A DNA stretch of 64,000 nt from Caenispirillum salinarum_A (GTDB lineage Bacteria; Pseudomonadota; Alphaproteobacteria; Rhodospirillales; Rhodospirillaceae). A model generated the notes under the pieces. That model did no database searches, was not told the DNA's origin, and saw only the letters and a list, made by a program, of their open reading frames with translations. Of the stretch, positions 18,783-30,786 are shown piece after piece; positions within the stretch are counted from its first letter, which is position 1, and every line of letters starts with the position of its first letter. The DNA is taken from the NCBI RefSeq assembly GCF_044803115.1, contig NZ_CP085224.1:2232001-2296000 (forward strand), read 5' to 3'. Position numbers and translations under genes: made by a program.

Positions 18783-19454
18783 ATGACGCCGCCGTGGGCC
18801 ATGCCATCGTCGTCGCATTCGTCATCGCAACCGCCTGTGCCAGCGCCGGGGCGGTGGGAGCAGGTTCTACGCGGGCGGCCGGGCGTGACCATCCTGCGGG
18901 GTGCCGAGGTTGATGCGCCGTGGGGAGCGGAGTGTCTTCCGGCCGTCATCCTGCACCGGCGCGGGGCGGTGGTGCTGGAGCCCAGAACACCGCACGGCAT
19001 CGCCTGCATGTCGGGCGGCGGCGATGCCGCCAGCCCCTGCCGCGCGGTGCTGGATGCGCGGCGCCGGGCGGACCTGCTGCATCGTCATGTCGTCGGGCGC
19101 GCCCGCAGGCTGTTCCCGCGCCGCCTGTTTCCCCGGCGCTTCGCCGCCGCCCTGGATTTCACGGCCGTGGTGCTGGTGGAGGCGCCGGCGAACACTGCCG
19201 CCGCCCCGGCCGCGGCCCAGGGACGACGGGGGCGCGAGCGGATCTGCTCGGCCGTCGTCTGGTCGGTCGAGAGGCTGGTGGCGCACCTGGACGAGCACGC
19301 GCACCCGCCGGCGGCGCGTGCGCTGCCGGTGCTGTCGACCGAAGAGGCGGCGCTGCTGGCGGCGGAGCTTGTCGTCCCCCTGTCTCCGTCCTCGGCGGAG
19401 GCAACCGTGGCTCGCCACTTCGCGTTGCGCTCCCCGACGGGTCATCCCACCTAA
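18783..19454 (+). CDS. Uncharacterised basic protein with weak NERD-like resemblance
   Basis: 223 residues from ATG 18783; GGGAGGGA lies about 13 bases upstream, slightly far. Third-position G/C is high, as in real genes here. The N-terminus is Ser/Pro-rich. The core runs RWEQVLRGRPGVTILRGAEV, then LPAVILHRRGAVVLEPR (about 50-80), then an Arg-rich stretch (RRLFPRRLFPRRF, about 109-121) and a hydrophobic strand DFTAVVLVEAP. The order of a GE-like start, a strand ending in h-h-E-x-R/K and a later hydrophobic strand recalls nuclease-related (NERD) domains, but the diagnostic Asp/Glu/Lys set is incomplete. I treat it as unknown, with that possibility noted. No neighbour suggests a function. Confidence 0.5.
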   Translation: MTPPWAMPSSSHSSSQPPVPAPGRWEQVLRGRPGVTILRGAEVDAPWGAECLPAVILHRRGAVVLEPRTPHGIACMSGGGDAASPCRAVLDARRRADLLHRHVVGRARRLFPRRLFPRRFAAALDFTAVVLVEAPANTAAAPAAAQGRRGRERICSAVVWSVERLVAHLDEHAHPPAARALPVLSTEEAALLAAELVVPLSPSSAEATVARHFALRSPTGHPT

Positions 19455-19505
19455 CGGGTGGGACGGCACCCCGTCGTCCAGATGTCACCGCGACGGAGCC
19501 TCTGC

Positions 19506-19706
19506 ATGGAAATCGTTGAAATCGGCGGAATTTTCGGCCTTCTGCTGTTGATCGCCGATGTCTGGGCCATCGTTAACGTCATCGGGTCCAACCGGGGCAC
19601 CGGCGCCAAGGTGCTGTGGATCCTGGCAATCCTCATCTTCCCGCTGCTGGGCTTCCTGGTCTGGCTGATCTTCGGGCCGCGCAGCGCCAAGAGCGTCCGG
19701 TCGTGA
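19506..19706 (+). CDS. Small PLDc_N-domain membrane protein
   Basis: 66 residues with GGAG seven bases before ATG 19506. Two hydrophobic helices (about 8-24 and 37-57) are joined by a short polar turn (NVIGSNRGTGAKVLW). The string PLLGFLVWLIFGPR after the second helix is the PLDc_N (phospholipase D N-terminal, cardiolipin-synthase-type) signature. As in many stand-alone members there is no phospholipase domain, so no enzymatic activity is expected. Its stop overlaps the GTG start of the tspO-like gene (GTGA), so the two are coupled. Confidence 0.8.
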   Translation: MEIVEIGGIFGLLLLIADVWAIVNVIGSNRGTGAKVLWILAILIFPLLGFLVWLIFGPRSAKSVRS

Positions 19707-20263
19707 CGTCCGACGCCGGCCGACCGGGCGAAACCCGCCAGCGCGCCGCCCATCGCGGCCGCGCGGCGCTGGTAGGGCTCGCCGCCTTTCTGGGCGCTGT
19801 CTTCATCGCCATGCTGATCGCCGGCCTGGCGACGCGGGTCGGCGTCAACGGCTGGTACGCCGAGGCGTCGAAGCCCTTCTGGACGCCGCCCGACTGGGTG
19901 TTCACGCCTGTCTGGACAGCCCTCTATGCGCTGATGGCGGTCGCCGCCTGGCTGGTCTGGCGGCGCAGCGGCTGGCACGGCGCGCGGCTGGCGCTGACGC
20001 TGTTCTTTGTGCAGTTGGGGCTGAACGTCCTGTGGCCCATCCTGTTTTTCAGCTTCAAGCTGACCGGCTGGGCCTCGCTGGAAATCCTGCTGCTGGTGCT
20101 GGCGATTCTGGCAACCGCCTGGCGGTTCGACCGCCATTCCCGCATCGCCGCCGCGCTGCTGCTGCCCTATGCGGTGTGGACGGGCTATGCCGCCTCCATC
20201 AGCATTGCCGTTTGGCTGATGATGCCCGGTGCCGAGGCGGCGGGCGGCGCACCTCCCGCCTGA
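19703..20263 (+). CDS. tspO: TspO/MBR family tryptophan-rich sensory protein
   Basis: 186 residues from GTG 19703, which overlaps the upstream stop by four bases (GTGA). Five membrane helices follow a basic N-terminus. Family motifs: WYAEASKPFWTPPDWVF (about 51-67), PVWTALYALMAVAAWLVW (69-86) and FVQLGLNVLWPILFF (about 103-117). TspO proteins bind porphyrins and related ligands. In Rhodobacter TspO tunes photosynthesis-gene expression to oxygen. The ligand here is unknown. The N-terminus is about 25 residues longer than usual, so a start nearer the first helix is possible. Confidence 0.88.
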   Translation: MTSDAGRPGETRQRAAHRGRAALVGLAAFLGAVFIAMLIAGLATRVGVNGWYAEASKPFWTPPDWVFTPVWTALYALMAVAAWLVWRRSGWHGARLALTLFFVQLGLNVLWPILFFSFKLTGWASLEILLLVLAILATAWRFDRHSRIAAALLLPYAVWTGYAASISIAVWLMMPGAEAAGGAPPA

Positions 20264-20361
20264 TCCGCCTTCCGATCGCGTCCGATCCGATCGGTGCCGC
20301 CGCCCGTTGATGCGGTGTCACGCGCCGCCCCGCCGGCGCTCCGCGCCCATGGGAGGTATCC

Positions 20362-21537
20362 GTGTCCACGCCCAGCCGCCAGAGCGCCGCCGAGGAGCCC
20401 GAAGGCGCTTCGCCGTACCGCACGGACGAGGCGCCGGCCAACCCGGCCGTCAGCGCGGCCGCTGAACAGATCAACGACGACGCCAGCCCGGCGGCCAAGC
20501 ATCGCCGCCGCCTGCGCATGATCGTTGCTCCTGCCGTTCTGGCGCTGCTGGTGTTCGTGGTGTGGCTGCTGGGGACGACGCTGCTGCCCTTCATCGTCGC
20601 CGGCCTGCTGGCGGTGCTGCTGAGCCCCGTGGTGGAGCGGATGGCCGGCTGGAAGCTCATGCCGCGCCCGGTGGCGGCGGTGCTGGTGACGGCTGGCGTG
20701 GTGCTGCTGATCGCCGGCATCATGGCGGCCATCACCCCCATGCTGGTGCGCGAGGTGACCAACCTGACGCAGCAGCTTCCAGACATCCTGTCGCAGGTCT
20801 ATTGGTGGGTGCGGCTAAGGGTCGGCGACACGGTGGACCTGCCGACGCAGGAAGAACTGCGCCAGCGCGTCGCCGACATGGTGATGCCCGTCGGCACCTA
20901 CATCGACAGCGCCCTGTCCTATGGCACGAGCCTGGTCTCGATGCTGCTTCTCGTGTTCATCACGCCGTTCCTGACGGCCTATCTCCTGGCCGACTGGCCG
21001 CGCGTTCTGCGGCGGTCGGACTCGCTTCTGCCGCGCCGGTCGGCACCCACCATCCGCAGCATGATGAACGACATGCGCGTGCAGCTTGGCGCCTACATTC
21101 GCGGGCAGTTGCTGATCGTGCTGTGGCAGGGCGTGCTGCACGCCGCCGGCCTCATGATCATCGGCCTGAACTTCGGGCTGATCATCGGCATCATGACAGG
21201 CATTTCGGCGCTGGTGCCGGTGATCGGCAATCTGACGATGTTTTCCATCGCGCTGATCGTCGCCGTCATCCAGTTCGACACCCTCGGGCCCGTGCTGGGC
21301 GTGATCGGCATCTATGCGCTTTCGCAGCTTCTGGAGACCACCGTCCTGACGCCCTGGCTGGTGGGCGAGCGCGTGCGCCTGCACCCCGTGTGGGTGATCT
21401 TCGCCCTGCTGATCGGCGGCAGCCTGTTCGGCCTGGTCGGCGCCCTGCTCGCCATGCCGGTGGCGGCTGTCCTGCGCGTGCTGTTCGGCTACACGGCCGA
21501 GCGCTACCGCAGCAGCAAGCTGTACGAGGAGCTGTAG
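20362..21537 (+). CDS. AI-2E (PerM/YdiK-like) family membrane permease
   Basis: 391 residues from GTG 20362, with GGGAGG five bases upstream. An acidic soluble N-terminus of about 50 residues precedes about eight membrane helices and a central amphipathic stretch (LTQQLPDILSQVYWWVRLRVG). Late motifs, including GQLLIVLWQGVLHAAGL, GIMTGISALVPVIGNLT and LLETTVLTPWLVGERVRLHP, are characteristic of the AI-2E transporter family (PF01594). Members are exporters or ion exchangers of mostly unknown substrate, so the autoinducer label should not be taken literally. Confidence 0.88.
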   Translation: MSTPSRQSAAEEPEGASPYRTDEAPANPAVSAAAEQINDDASPAAKHRRRLRMIVAPAVLALLVFVVWLLGTTLLPFIVAGLLAVLLSPVVERMAGWKLMPRPVAAVLVTAGVVLLIAGIMAAITPMLVREVTNLTQQLPDILSQVYWWVRLRVGDTVDLPTQEELRQRVADMVMPVGTYIDSALSYGTSLVSMLLLVFITPFLTAYLLADWPRVLRRSDSLLPRRSAPTIRSMMNDMRVQLGAYIRGQLLIVLWQGVLHAAGLMIIGLNFGLIIGIMTGISALVPVIGNLTMFSIALIVAVIQFDTLGPVLGVIGIYALSQLLETTVLTPWLVGERVRLHPVWVIFALLIGGSLFGLVGALLAMPVAAVLRVLFGYTAERYRSSKLYEEL

Positions 21538-21658
21538 CCGGGGCCGCGCCGGTCGTAATTTCGGCAGCATCCGCAACGGGGCCGGCCGGCGCGGCGTTCT
21601 CCCGCAAGGACGCCCACAGACACACGAATTCAACTCTAAGCCGGATGGAGACGCACGA

Positions 21659-21937
21659 ATGGCTGACCGCACGGACATCGACCGCCTGCGCAACCAGGTC
21701 GACACGCTGCGCGAGCAGCTCGCCGATCTGACCGACGAGGCCGGTCACGAGGCCGAGCGCTACCGCGCCCGCGCCATGCGCCGCATGCGCGGGATGTACG
21801 GCCAGGCACGCCACTATGCCCACGACGCCGGGGACCAGATGGGCCGCCAGGTCGGCCGGCATCCCATCACCAGCCTGCTGGTGGCCTTCGCCGTCGGCAT
21901 CGCCCTCGGCAAGCTGCTGGACCTGGACCGCTCGTGA
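21659..21937 (+). CDS. DUF883 (ElaB/YqjD-like) membrane-anchored protein
   Basis: 92 residues with GGAG before ATG 21659. An N-terminal coiled-coil-like helix (DIDRLRNQVDTLREQLADL, residues 6-24) is followed by a basic amphipathic stretch and a C-terminal glycine-containing helix (ITSLLVAFAVGIALGKLL, about 70-87). This is the ElaB/YqjD build. E. coli relatives are tail-anchored, stress-induced and ribosome-associated. The Holin-X-like gene follows 61 bp downstream, the common partner arrangement. Confidence 0.82.
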   Translation: MADRTDIDRLRNQVDTLREQLADLTDEAGHEAERYRARAMRRMRGMYGQARHYAHDAGDQMGRQVGRHPITSLLVAFAVGIALGKLLDLDRS

Positions 21938-21998
21938 GCCGGACGGCTCGGACGGCAAACGGTTCCGGCTTTAGCGAGGGGAAAGGAGGGGACACCGC

Positions 21999-22568
21999 AT
22001 GATCGCTCGCCTCATGGCCGTCCTGGCCTTGAAGGAACGCGCAAAGGTCGCTATGGAAAACGCCGCGGAGGCAGCCGTCGCCGTGGCAATCCGCATCGCC
22101 ATCAAGCTGGTGGCGGCCATTTTCCTGCTGATCGGTTTCATCTACGCCACCATCGCGCTGTACCTGTACCTGATGACCGTGATGGAGCCCTGGCAGGCCA
22201 TGGGCATCGTCGCCGGCGGCATTCTGGTGATCGGCGTGGTCATCTTCCTGCTGGGTTCGGGCGGCGCCAAGGCCGAGGCGACCGGCGAGGGGGCTCCGCG
22301 CGAGCCCCGCGGCGGCCGGCCCACCGCCCCGCCGCCGCGCACCCGTCGCCCGCCGGGGGAACCGGTGGAGGCCGATCCCATGGCCGCCATGGCCGCCCGC
22401 GGCGGCGAGGTGGGGGTTGCCCTGCATGAGCGCCTGCGCCGGAACCCTGAACTGGCCGCCGCCGCCGCCCTTGGGGCCGGCCTCCTCATCGGCCGCAGCC
22501 CCGGGGCCCGCAAGGCCCTGCTGGCGCTGGTCAGTGCCGCGCTGGGAGCAAAGGCGAGCAAAGACTGA
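21999..22568 (+). CDS. Holin-X (holin superfamily III)-like membrane protein
   Basis: 189 residues with AGGAGG before the ATG. Residues 5-30 form a basic amphipathic helix. Two membrane helices follow (about 33-55 and 64-86), then a Pro/Arg/Gly-rich linker (about 90-125) and a C-terminal helical part ending in AAAALGAGLLIGRSPGARKALL. This matches the Holin-X/YqjE type found next to DUF883 genes. Despite the name there is no phage context; the partners are usually membrane-stress proteins. A strong terminator follows at 22606. Confidence 0.7.
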   Translation: MIARLMAVLALKERAKVAMENAAEAAVAVAIRIAIKLVAAIFLLIGFIYATIALYLYLMTVMEPWQAMGIVAGGILVIGVVIFLLGSGGAKAEATGEGAPREPRGGRPTAPPPRTRRPPGEPVEADPMAAMAARGGEVGVALHERLRRNPELAAAAALGAGLLIGRSPGARKALLALVSAALGAKASKD

Positions 22569-22605
22569 CCCGCATCGGCGGCATCCAGCATCCGCCGCGC
22601 GCTGC

Positions 22606-22638
22606 AAGGGCCGCTCCGCCGGAAGGCGGGCGGCCCTT
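22606..22638 (+). terminator. Rho-independent-type terminator after Holin-X gene
   Basis: Outer arms AAGGGCCGC (22606-22614) and GCGGCCCTT (22630-22638) and inner arms CCGCC/GGCGG enclose a GGAA loop, with one bulged T. A T-rich tail follows (TCTTCGTTT). It lies 38 bp after the stop and also ends the convergent flavoprotein region. Confidence 0.75.
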
Positions 22639-22732
22639 TCTTCGTTTGGCGCAGGCCGCACGCGCCCTCCCGCCGCGACCGACACTCTCTTCCCCGTCGG
22701 GTGACACTGTCGCGGCTTGCGGCCCTCGGCCG

Positions 22733-24097
22733 TCAGTCGGTCACCTTCACGCCGGCTGCTTCCAGGTGCCGGCGGTTTTCCTCCAGCAGCGCCAGCATGT
22801 CGCTGACGTGGATGAACTTTTCGCGCGGTGCGCCGTCGTGGGCGCGGGCGCGCTCGGCGGCGTCTATGCGGCACCAGTCGTCATAGCAGACGTGGCGGTA
22901 GCCGCGCGCGGCCAGGATCTTCTCGAGCCCGGCACCGCCGCTGCCGTGGGCGGTTTTGCCCGACAGGTGCTCCAGCGCGTGGCCGGCGGCCTCGCGGGCG
23001 CTGGCCCGGTTGGCGGTGATGACGCCGCGCGGCCCGTGGCGCGCCCAGCCCACCACATAAAGCCCCGGTTCCACCACGCCGTCGGTGTTGGCGATGACGC
23101 CCCGGCGCTCGTCCAGCGGCAGGCCGGGGAAGGGCACGGCCTTGTAGCCGATGCAGGTGACCACCGTGCCCACCTTCAGCGACTCGGTAACCCCCGTCGA
23201 CAGCACTTGACCGTTGACCAGCTTGGTGTGCTCCACCAGCAGTCCGGCGACGTTGCCGTGGCCGTCCCCGAGGACCGCCCGCGGCGCGCGGTGGAACAGC
23301 ATGTGAACGCGCACCGGCACGTCCCGGCGGGGACGCTGAACGAAGCCGTGAAGGATCTCCAGGTTGCGCCGGGCGACGCGGGCGGCGCGGGGCTCCATGT
23401 CCTCCGGCGGGTGCTCGGGCAGAAGGTGGGGCTCGATGATGGGATCGGCCTGCGCCAACTCGCCCATCTCGCGCAGTTCGGCGGCGGTGAACGCCGCCTG
23501 CGCCGGACCGCGCCGGCCGAGAACGTAGATGTCGGTGACGGGATGGCGCTCGATGACGCTGGCCGCCGGTCGGGCGAGGTCGGTGTCGTGCGCTTCTTCC
23601 GGCGTCAGGGCCAGGATGCGCGCCACGTCCAGCGCCACGTTGCCATTGCCGATGACGGCGACGCCCGGCCCCGGAATGCGAGGCGCCAGGTCGGCGAAGT
23701 CGGGGTGGCCGTTGTACCAGCCGACGAAGGCGGCCGATCCGTAGACGCCGGCCAGGTCCTCGCCCTTCACGCCGAGCTTGCGGTCGCCGGCGGCGCCGAC
23801 GGCGATCACCACCACGTCGTAAAGCCGGCGCAGCTCTGTGATGTCCACGTCGCGGCCGACGGTGACATTGCCGAGGAACCGCACACCCCCCTTGCTGAAC
23901 AGGGGCTCGAACTGGCGGATGACCTGCTTGGTCTTCTGGTGATCGGGCGCCACGCCCCCGCGCACGAGGCCGTAGGGGGTGGGCAGACGGTCCAGCACGT
24001 CCACCGCCACCTCCGGGGCCAGCCGCTTGATCTCGTCGGCGCAGTACAGGCCCGCCGGGCCGCTTCCGATGATGCAGACGCTACCGGTGACGCTCAT
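22733..24097 (-). CDS. Adrenodoxin-reductase-like ferredoxin-NADP+ reductase (FprA type)
   Basis: 454 residues from ATG 24097. FAD-binding GSGPAGLYCADEI lies at about 9-21. RLPTPYGLVRGGVAPDHQKT (about 37-56) is the hallmark of the mitochondrial adrenodoxin reductase / mycobacterial FprA family. The NADP site GNGNVALDVARIL lies near 150, and VGWARHGPRGVI near the C-terminus completes the FAD site. It should move electrons between NADPH and a ferredoxin, but no ferredoxin gene is adjacent. GGAGG is about 13 bases upstream of the chosen start. It is divergent from the Nif11-like gene. Confidence 0.9.
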   Translation of the reverse strand: MSVTGSVCIIGSGPAGLYCADEIKRLAPEVAVDVLDRLPTPYGLVRGGVAPDHQKTKQVIRQFEPLFSKGGVRFLGNVTVGRDVDITELRRLYDVVVIAVGAAGDRKLGVKGEDLAGVYGSAAFVGWYNGHPDFADLAPRIPGPGVAVIGNGNVALDVARILALTPEEAHDTDLARPAASVIERHPVTDIYVLGRRGPAQAAFTAAELREMGELAQADPIIEPHLLPEHPPEDMEPRAARVARRNLEILHGFVQRPRRDVPVRVHMLFHRAPRAVLGDGHGNVAGLLVEHTKLVNGQVLSTGVTESLKVGTVVTCIGYKAVPFPGLPLDERRGVIANTDGVVEPGLYVVGWARHGPRGVITANRASAREAAGHALEHLSGKTAHGSGGAGLEKILAARGYRHVCYDDWCRIDAAERARAHDGAPREKFIHVSDMLALLEENRRHLEAAGVKVTD

Positions 24098-24326
24098 GCC
24101 TCGCCGTCTCCCTCCGCGTGGCTTGAGGACTGGGGACTCGAGTGTAGCGGATAATGCGGGGCCGTGGCGATGCATGAGACGGCAGTGCGTCATTCAAACG
24201 TCATGCGGCGGGGCTGGACAACGGGACCTGTTCGTATAACCTTAATAAGAGAGTGGGATAGGGCGCGCGGCCGTGGGGACGGGACGCGCCGGGAATTGGC
24301 CTGGGGAGGCCGGGGGACACCACATC

Positions 24327-24536
24327 ATGAGCCAACGCGAGTTGGAGCGCTTCGCGCGCGACATGCATACCGAAGACCACGTCTACCGCGCCGCCCTGCT
24401 GGCCGGTCTGCGTTGCCGCACAATGTCTGAACTGGAGGCGTTCCTCCTCGGTCTGGGCTACGACGTCCGCGCCGCCGACCTGCGGACGGCCGGCGCCCTT
24501 GCGCCCGCGCTTGAGGGGGGCGGCGCGGCCCAGTAA
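24327..24536 (+). CDS. Nif11-like small protein, leader-peptide type without core
   Basis: 69 residues from ATG 24327, with GGGGA about nine bases upstream. The start SQRELERFARDMHTEDHVYR, then the AFLLGLGYDVRAADL string (about 38-52), follow the Nif11 (N11P) leader layout: an amphipathic helix with acidic residues, then a GY/GF-x-hydrophobic segment and an acidic turn. The C-terminus reads ALEGGGAAQ. Glycine-rich ends are typical of leader cleavage sites, but only three residues follow, so there is no core peptide. No lanthipeptide synthetase, radical-SAM maturase or C39 peptidase is nearby. Non-RiPP Nif11 proteins also exist. The gene precedes the PaaY-like gene by 46 bp. Confidence 0.6.
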   Translation: MSQRELERFARDMHTEDHVYRAALLAGLRCRTMSELEAFLLGLGYDVRAADLRTAGALAPALEGGGAAQ

Positions 24537-24582
24537 TCTCCCAGGTCCAAGAAGCCATGAACCGGACCAGGGAGATCGTCCT

Positions 24583-25170
24583 TTGCCCTTCTATGCCATC
24601 GACGGCCTGCGCCCCGTGGTGCATCCCAGCGCCTACGTCCACCCGACCGCCGTGCTGATCGGCGACGTCATCGTCGGCCCCAACTGCTACATCGCCCCCG
24701 GCGCGTCCTTGCGCGGAGACTTCGGCCGGCTGGTGCTGGAGGAAGGCTCCAACCTGCAAGACAACTGCACCATGCACGGCTTCCCCGGCACCGACACGGT
24801 GATCGAGGTAGACGGCCATATCGGCCATGGCGCGGTGCTGCACGGCTGCCGGGTCGGCCGCAATGCTCTGGTGGGCATGAACTGCGTCGTGATGGACGGC
24901 GCGGTGGTCGGGGAGTCGGCGATCATCGCCGCCTGTGCGTTCGTGAAAGCGGGGCAGGAGATTCCAGCCCGCACCCTCGCCGCCGGCATCCCCGCCAAGG
25001 TCCTGCGCGACCTGTCGGAGGAGGAGATCGCCTGGAAGCAGGCCGGTACGCGGGATTACCAGAACCTGGCCCTGCGCTCGGCCCGCAGCATGGTGGAGGT
25101 CCGCCCGCTGACCGAGATGGAGGAGGGGCGCCCCCGCTATGAGGGCGGCGAGGCCAAACCGAAGAACTAG
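24583..25170 (+). CDS. PaaY/CaiE-like hexapeptide-repeat thioesterase or carbonic-anhydrase-fold protein
   Basis: 195 residues from TTG 24583; GGGAG lies nine bases upstream, and this start gives the family-standard opening MPFYAIDGLRPVVHPSAYVH. The left-handed beta-helix shows HPTAVLIGDVIVGPNCYIAP and GASLRGDFGRLVL, then NLQDNCTMHGFP, GHIGHGAVLHGC and ALVGMNCVVMDGAVVG. Histidines at the GHIGH site and the NCTMH motif are the metal ligands of this fold. Similarity to E. coli PaaY runs the whole length, including the C-terminal ALRS-x-LTEMEEGRPR tail. PaaY hydrolyses dead-end thioesters of phenylacetate breakdown, but no paa genes are visible here, so the substrate is open. Confidence 0.88.
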   Translation: MPFYAIDGLRPVVHPSAYVHPTAVLIGDVIVGPNCYIAPGASLRGDFGRLVLEEGSNLQDNCTMHGFPGTDTVIEVDGHIGHGAVLHGCRVGRNALVGMNCVVMDGAVVGESAIIAACAFVKAGQEIPARTLAAGIPAKVLRDLSEEEIAWKQAGTRDYQNLALRSARSMVEVRPLTEMEEGRPRYEGGEAKPKN

Positions 25171-25200
25171 CAGGGGCCGCGTGCCCCGGGAGGCGACGGC

Positions 25201-25959
25201 ATGGCAATCACCGACGGCGGCGACGAGTCCTTCTTCCTGATCCACAGCGATCTGCCGCGGGAGGGGCCGGGCACCGACGACACCACCCGCCAGGCCATCG
25301 AGCGCCTGCCGCCGCTGCCCGAGCAGGCGGCGGTGCTCGACCTCGGGTGCGGGCCGGGGCGGCACACCGTCATTCTGGCGAAAACGCTGCGCCGCCCGGT
25401 GACGGGCGTCGACCTCCACCGCCCCTACCTGGAGCGCATGATGGCCGAAGCCGCCCGTCAGGGCGTCGGCGATCTGGTGCGGGCGCGGCAGGAGGACATG
25501 ATGCGCCTGTCCGACCCGCCCGAGAGCATCGACCTCATCTGGTCGGAAGGGGCGGCTTATAGCTCCGGCACCGGCGAGGCGCTGAAGGAATGGCGCCGGG
25601 TGCTCAAGCCCGGCGGGATGTGCGTGTTCTCGGAACTGACGTGGCTCGCCGAAGACCCGCCCGAGGAAGCGCGCGACTTCTGGGCCGACAACTATCCTCC
25701 CATGACCGGCATCGACGGCAACAGGCGCATTGCCGAGGATGCGGGATACCACGTTTTTGACCACTGGGTGATGCCGCCGGCGGCGTGGTGGCCTGACTAC
25801 TACACGCCCCTGCGCCAGCGGTGCGACGAACTGGCCCCGATCGCCGAGCACGACTCGGCCCTGGCCGGAGTGCTTGCCGGCGAGCGGCGCGAGATCGACG
25901 TTTTCGCCCGTTCCAACGGCAGTTACTCCTATGTTTTTTATTACTTGAGAAAATCTTGA
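25201..25959 (+). CDS. Class I SAM-dependent methyltransferase
   Basis: 252 residues with GGGAGG before ATG 25201. Motif I VLDLGCGPGRHTVILA (about 45-60), the acidic VTGVDLHRPYLERMM (about 67-81), motif IV region SIDLIWSEGAAYSSG and motif VI EWRRVLKPGGMCVFSEL (about 131-147) mark the Rossmann-like methyltransferase fold. The extended C-terminus has WWPDYYTPLRQRCDEL, also seen in small-molecule methyltransferases. The substrate cannot be inferred. It starts 30 bp after the PaaY-like gene and may be co-transcribed with it. The last residues before the stop are unusually A/T-rich in codons. Confidence 0.85.
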   Translation: MAITDGGDESFFLIHSDLPREGPGTDDTTRQAIERLPPLPEQAAVLDLGCGPGRHTVILAKTLRRPVTGVDLHRPYLERMMAEAARQGVGDLVRARQEDMMRLSDPPESIDLIWSEGAAYSSGTGEALKEWRRVLKPGGMCVFSELTWLAEDPPEEARDFWADNYPPMTGIDGNRRIAEDAGYHVFDHWVMPPAAWWPDYYTPLRQRCDELAPIAEHDSALAGVLAGERREIDVFARSNGSYSYVFYYLRKS

Positions 25960-26158
25960 TATGAAACGCGGTTTCGCGCTGGCGCCGATTCTCGGCCGTG
26001 TTATTGCGCGGGCGCCGCTTGACGAGGGTCGGTGCGGGACCGAATTCTAGACCCGTGGCGCAGTGCCACAGCCGCCGGTTCGCTACAGTGAACAGGCCGA
26101 CCGGCGGGCAACGTCAGTTGGGACCTCGATGTTGGGGTCCGGCAAGGGAGACGACGAC

Positions 26159-26272
26159 ATGAAGCTTCGCCTCACCAAGCTCACCGCCGCCGCCTTCGCG
26201 CTCGCCGTCGGCATCGCCACCTTCGTGGCGACCAACCCGGCGGTCGCCTGCGACAAGTACGTGGGCGTGTGA
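26159..26272 (+). CDS. 37-residue exported mini-peptide with cleavable signal
   Basis: ATG 26159 has GGGAG seven bases upstream. The basic start KLRLTK and hydrophobic core (about 9-24) are followed by a signal-peptidase-like ATNPAVA and the end CDKYVGV. Cleavage after AVA would release a seven-residue peptide beginning with Cys. The AVAC sequence also loosely resembles a lipobox, so a lipidated mini-peptide is possible. A strong terminator starts 28 bp after the stop, and the gene stands alone, both of which argue it is real. I do not recognise a family. A TTGACG hexamer (26019-26024) followed by AATTCT 18 bp later is a weak promoter candidate. Confidence 0.5.
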   Translation: MKLRLTKLTAAAFALAVGIATFVATNPAVACDKYVGV

Positions 26273-26300
26273 CGTCGGCGACGACGGCGCAACGTAAAGG

Positions 26301-26333
26301 AAGCCCCGGCGGCCGCTTCGGCCGCCGGGGCTT
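26301..26333 (+). terminator. 15-bp terminator hairpin after mini-peptide gene
   Basis: Perfect arms AAGCCCCGGCGGCCG (26301-26315) and 26319-26333 close on a three-base CTT loop and continue into TT. It lies 28 bp downstream of the mini-peptide stop. Confidence 0.8.
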
Positions 26334-26390
26334 TTCCATTGCGCCTGCGCGGCCGGTGCGGTGCCGCGCGTGGAGGAACGATGAAGGGCG

Positions 26391-28223
<1,833 letters not shown>

Positions 28224-28287
28224 GGGTGCGATGTCCTCTAAAGGCCAGGAAACAGGCGGGAAAGAGGCCGCGTTTGTACCACCCTCC

Positions 28288-30786
<2,499 letters not shown>

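Noticed and set aside
21999..22568. Prophage remnant, from the holin-like name
   Set aside because: The protein is of the Holin-X/YqjE type next to DUF883. There is no lysin, capsid or integrase gene nearby.
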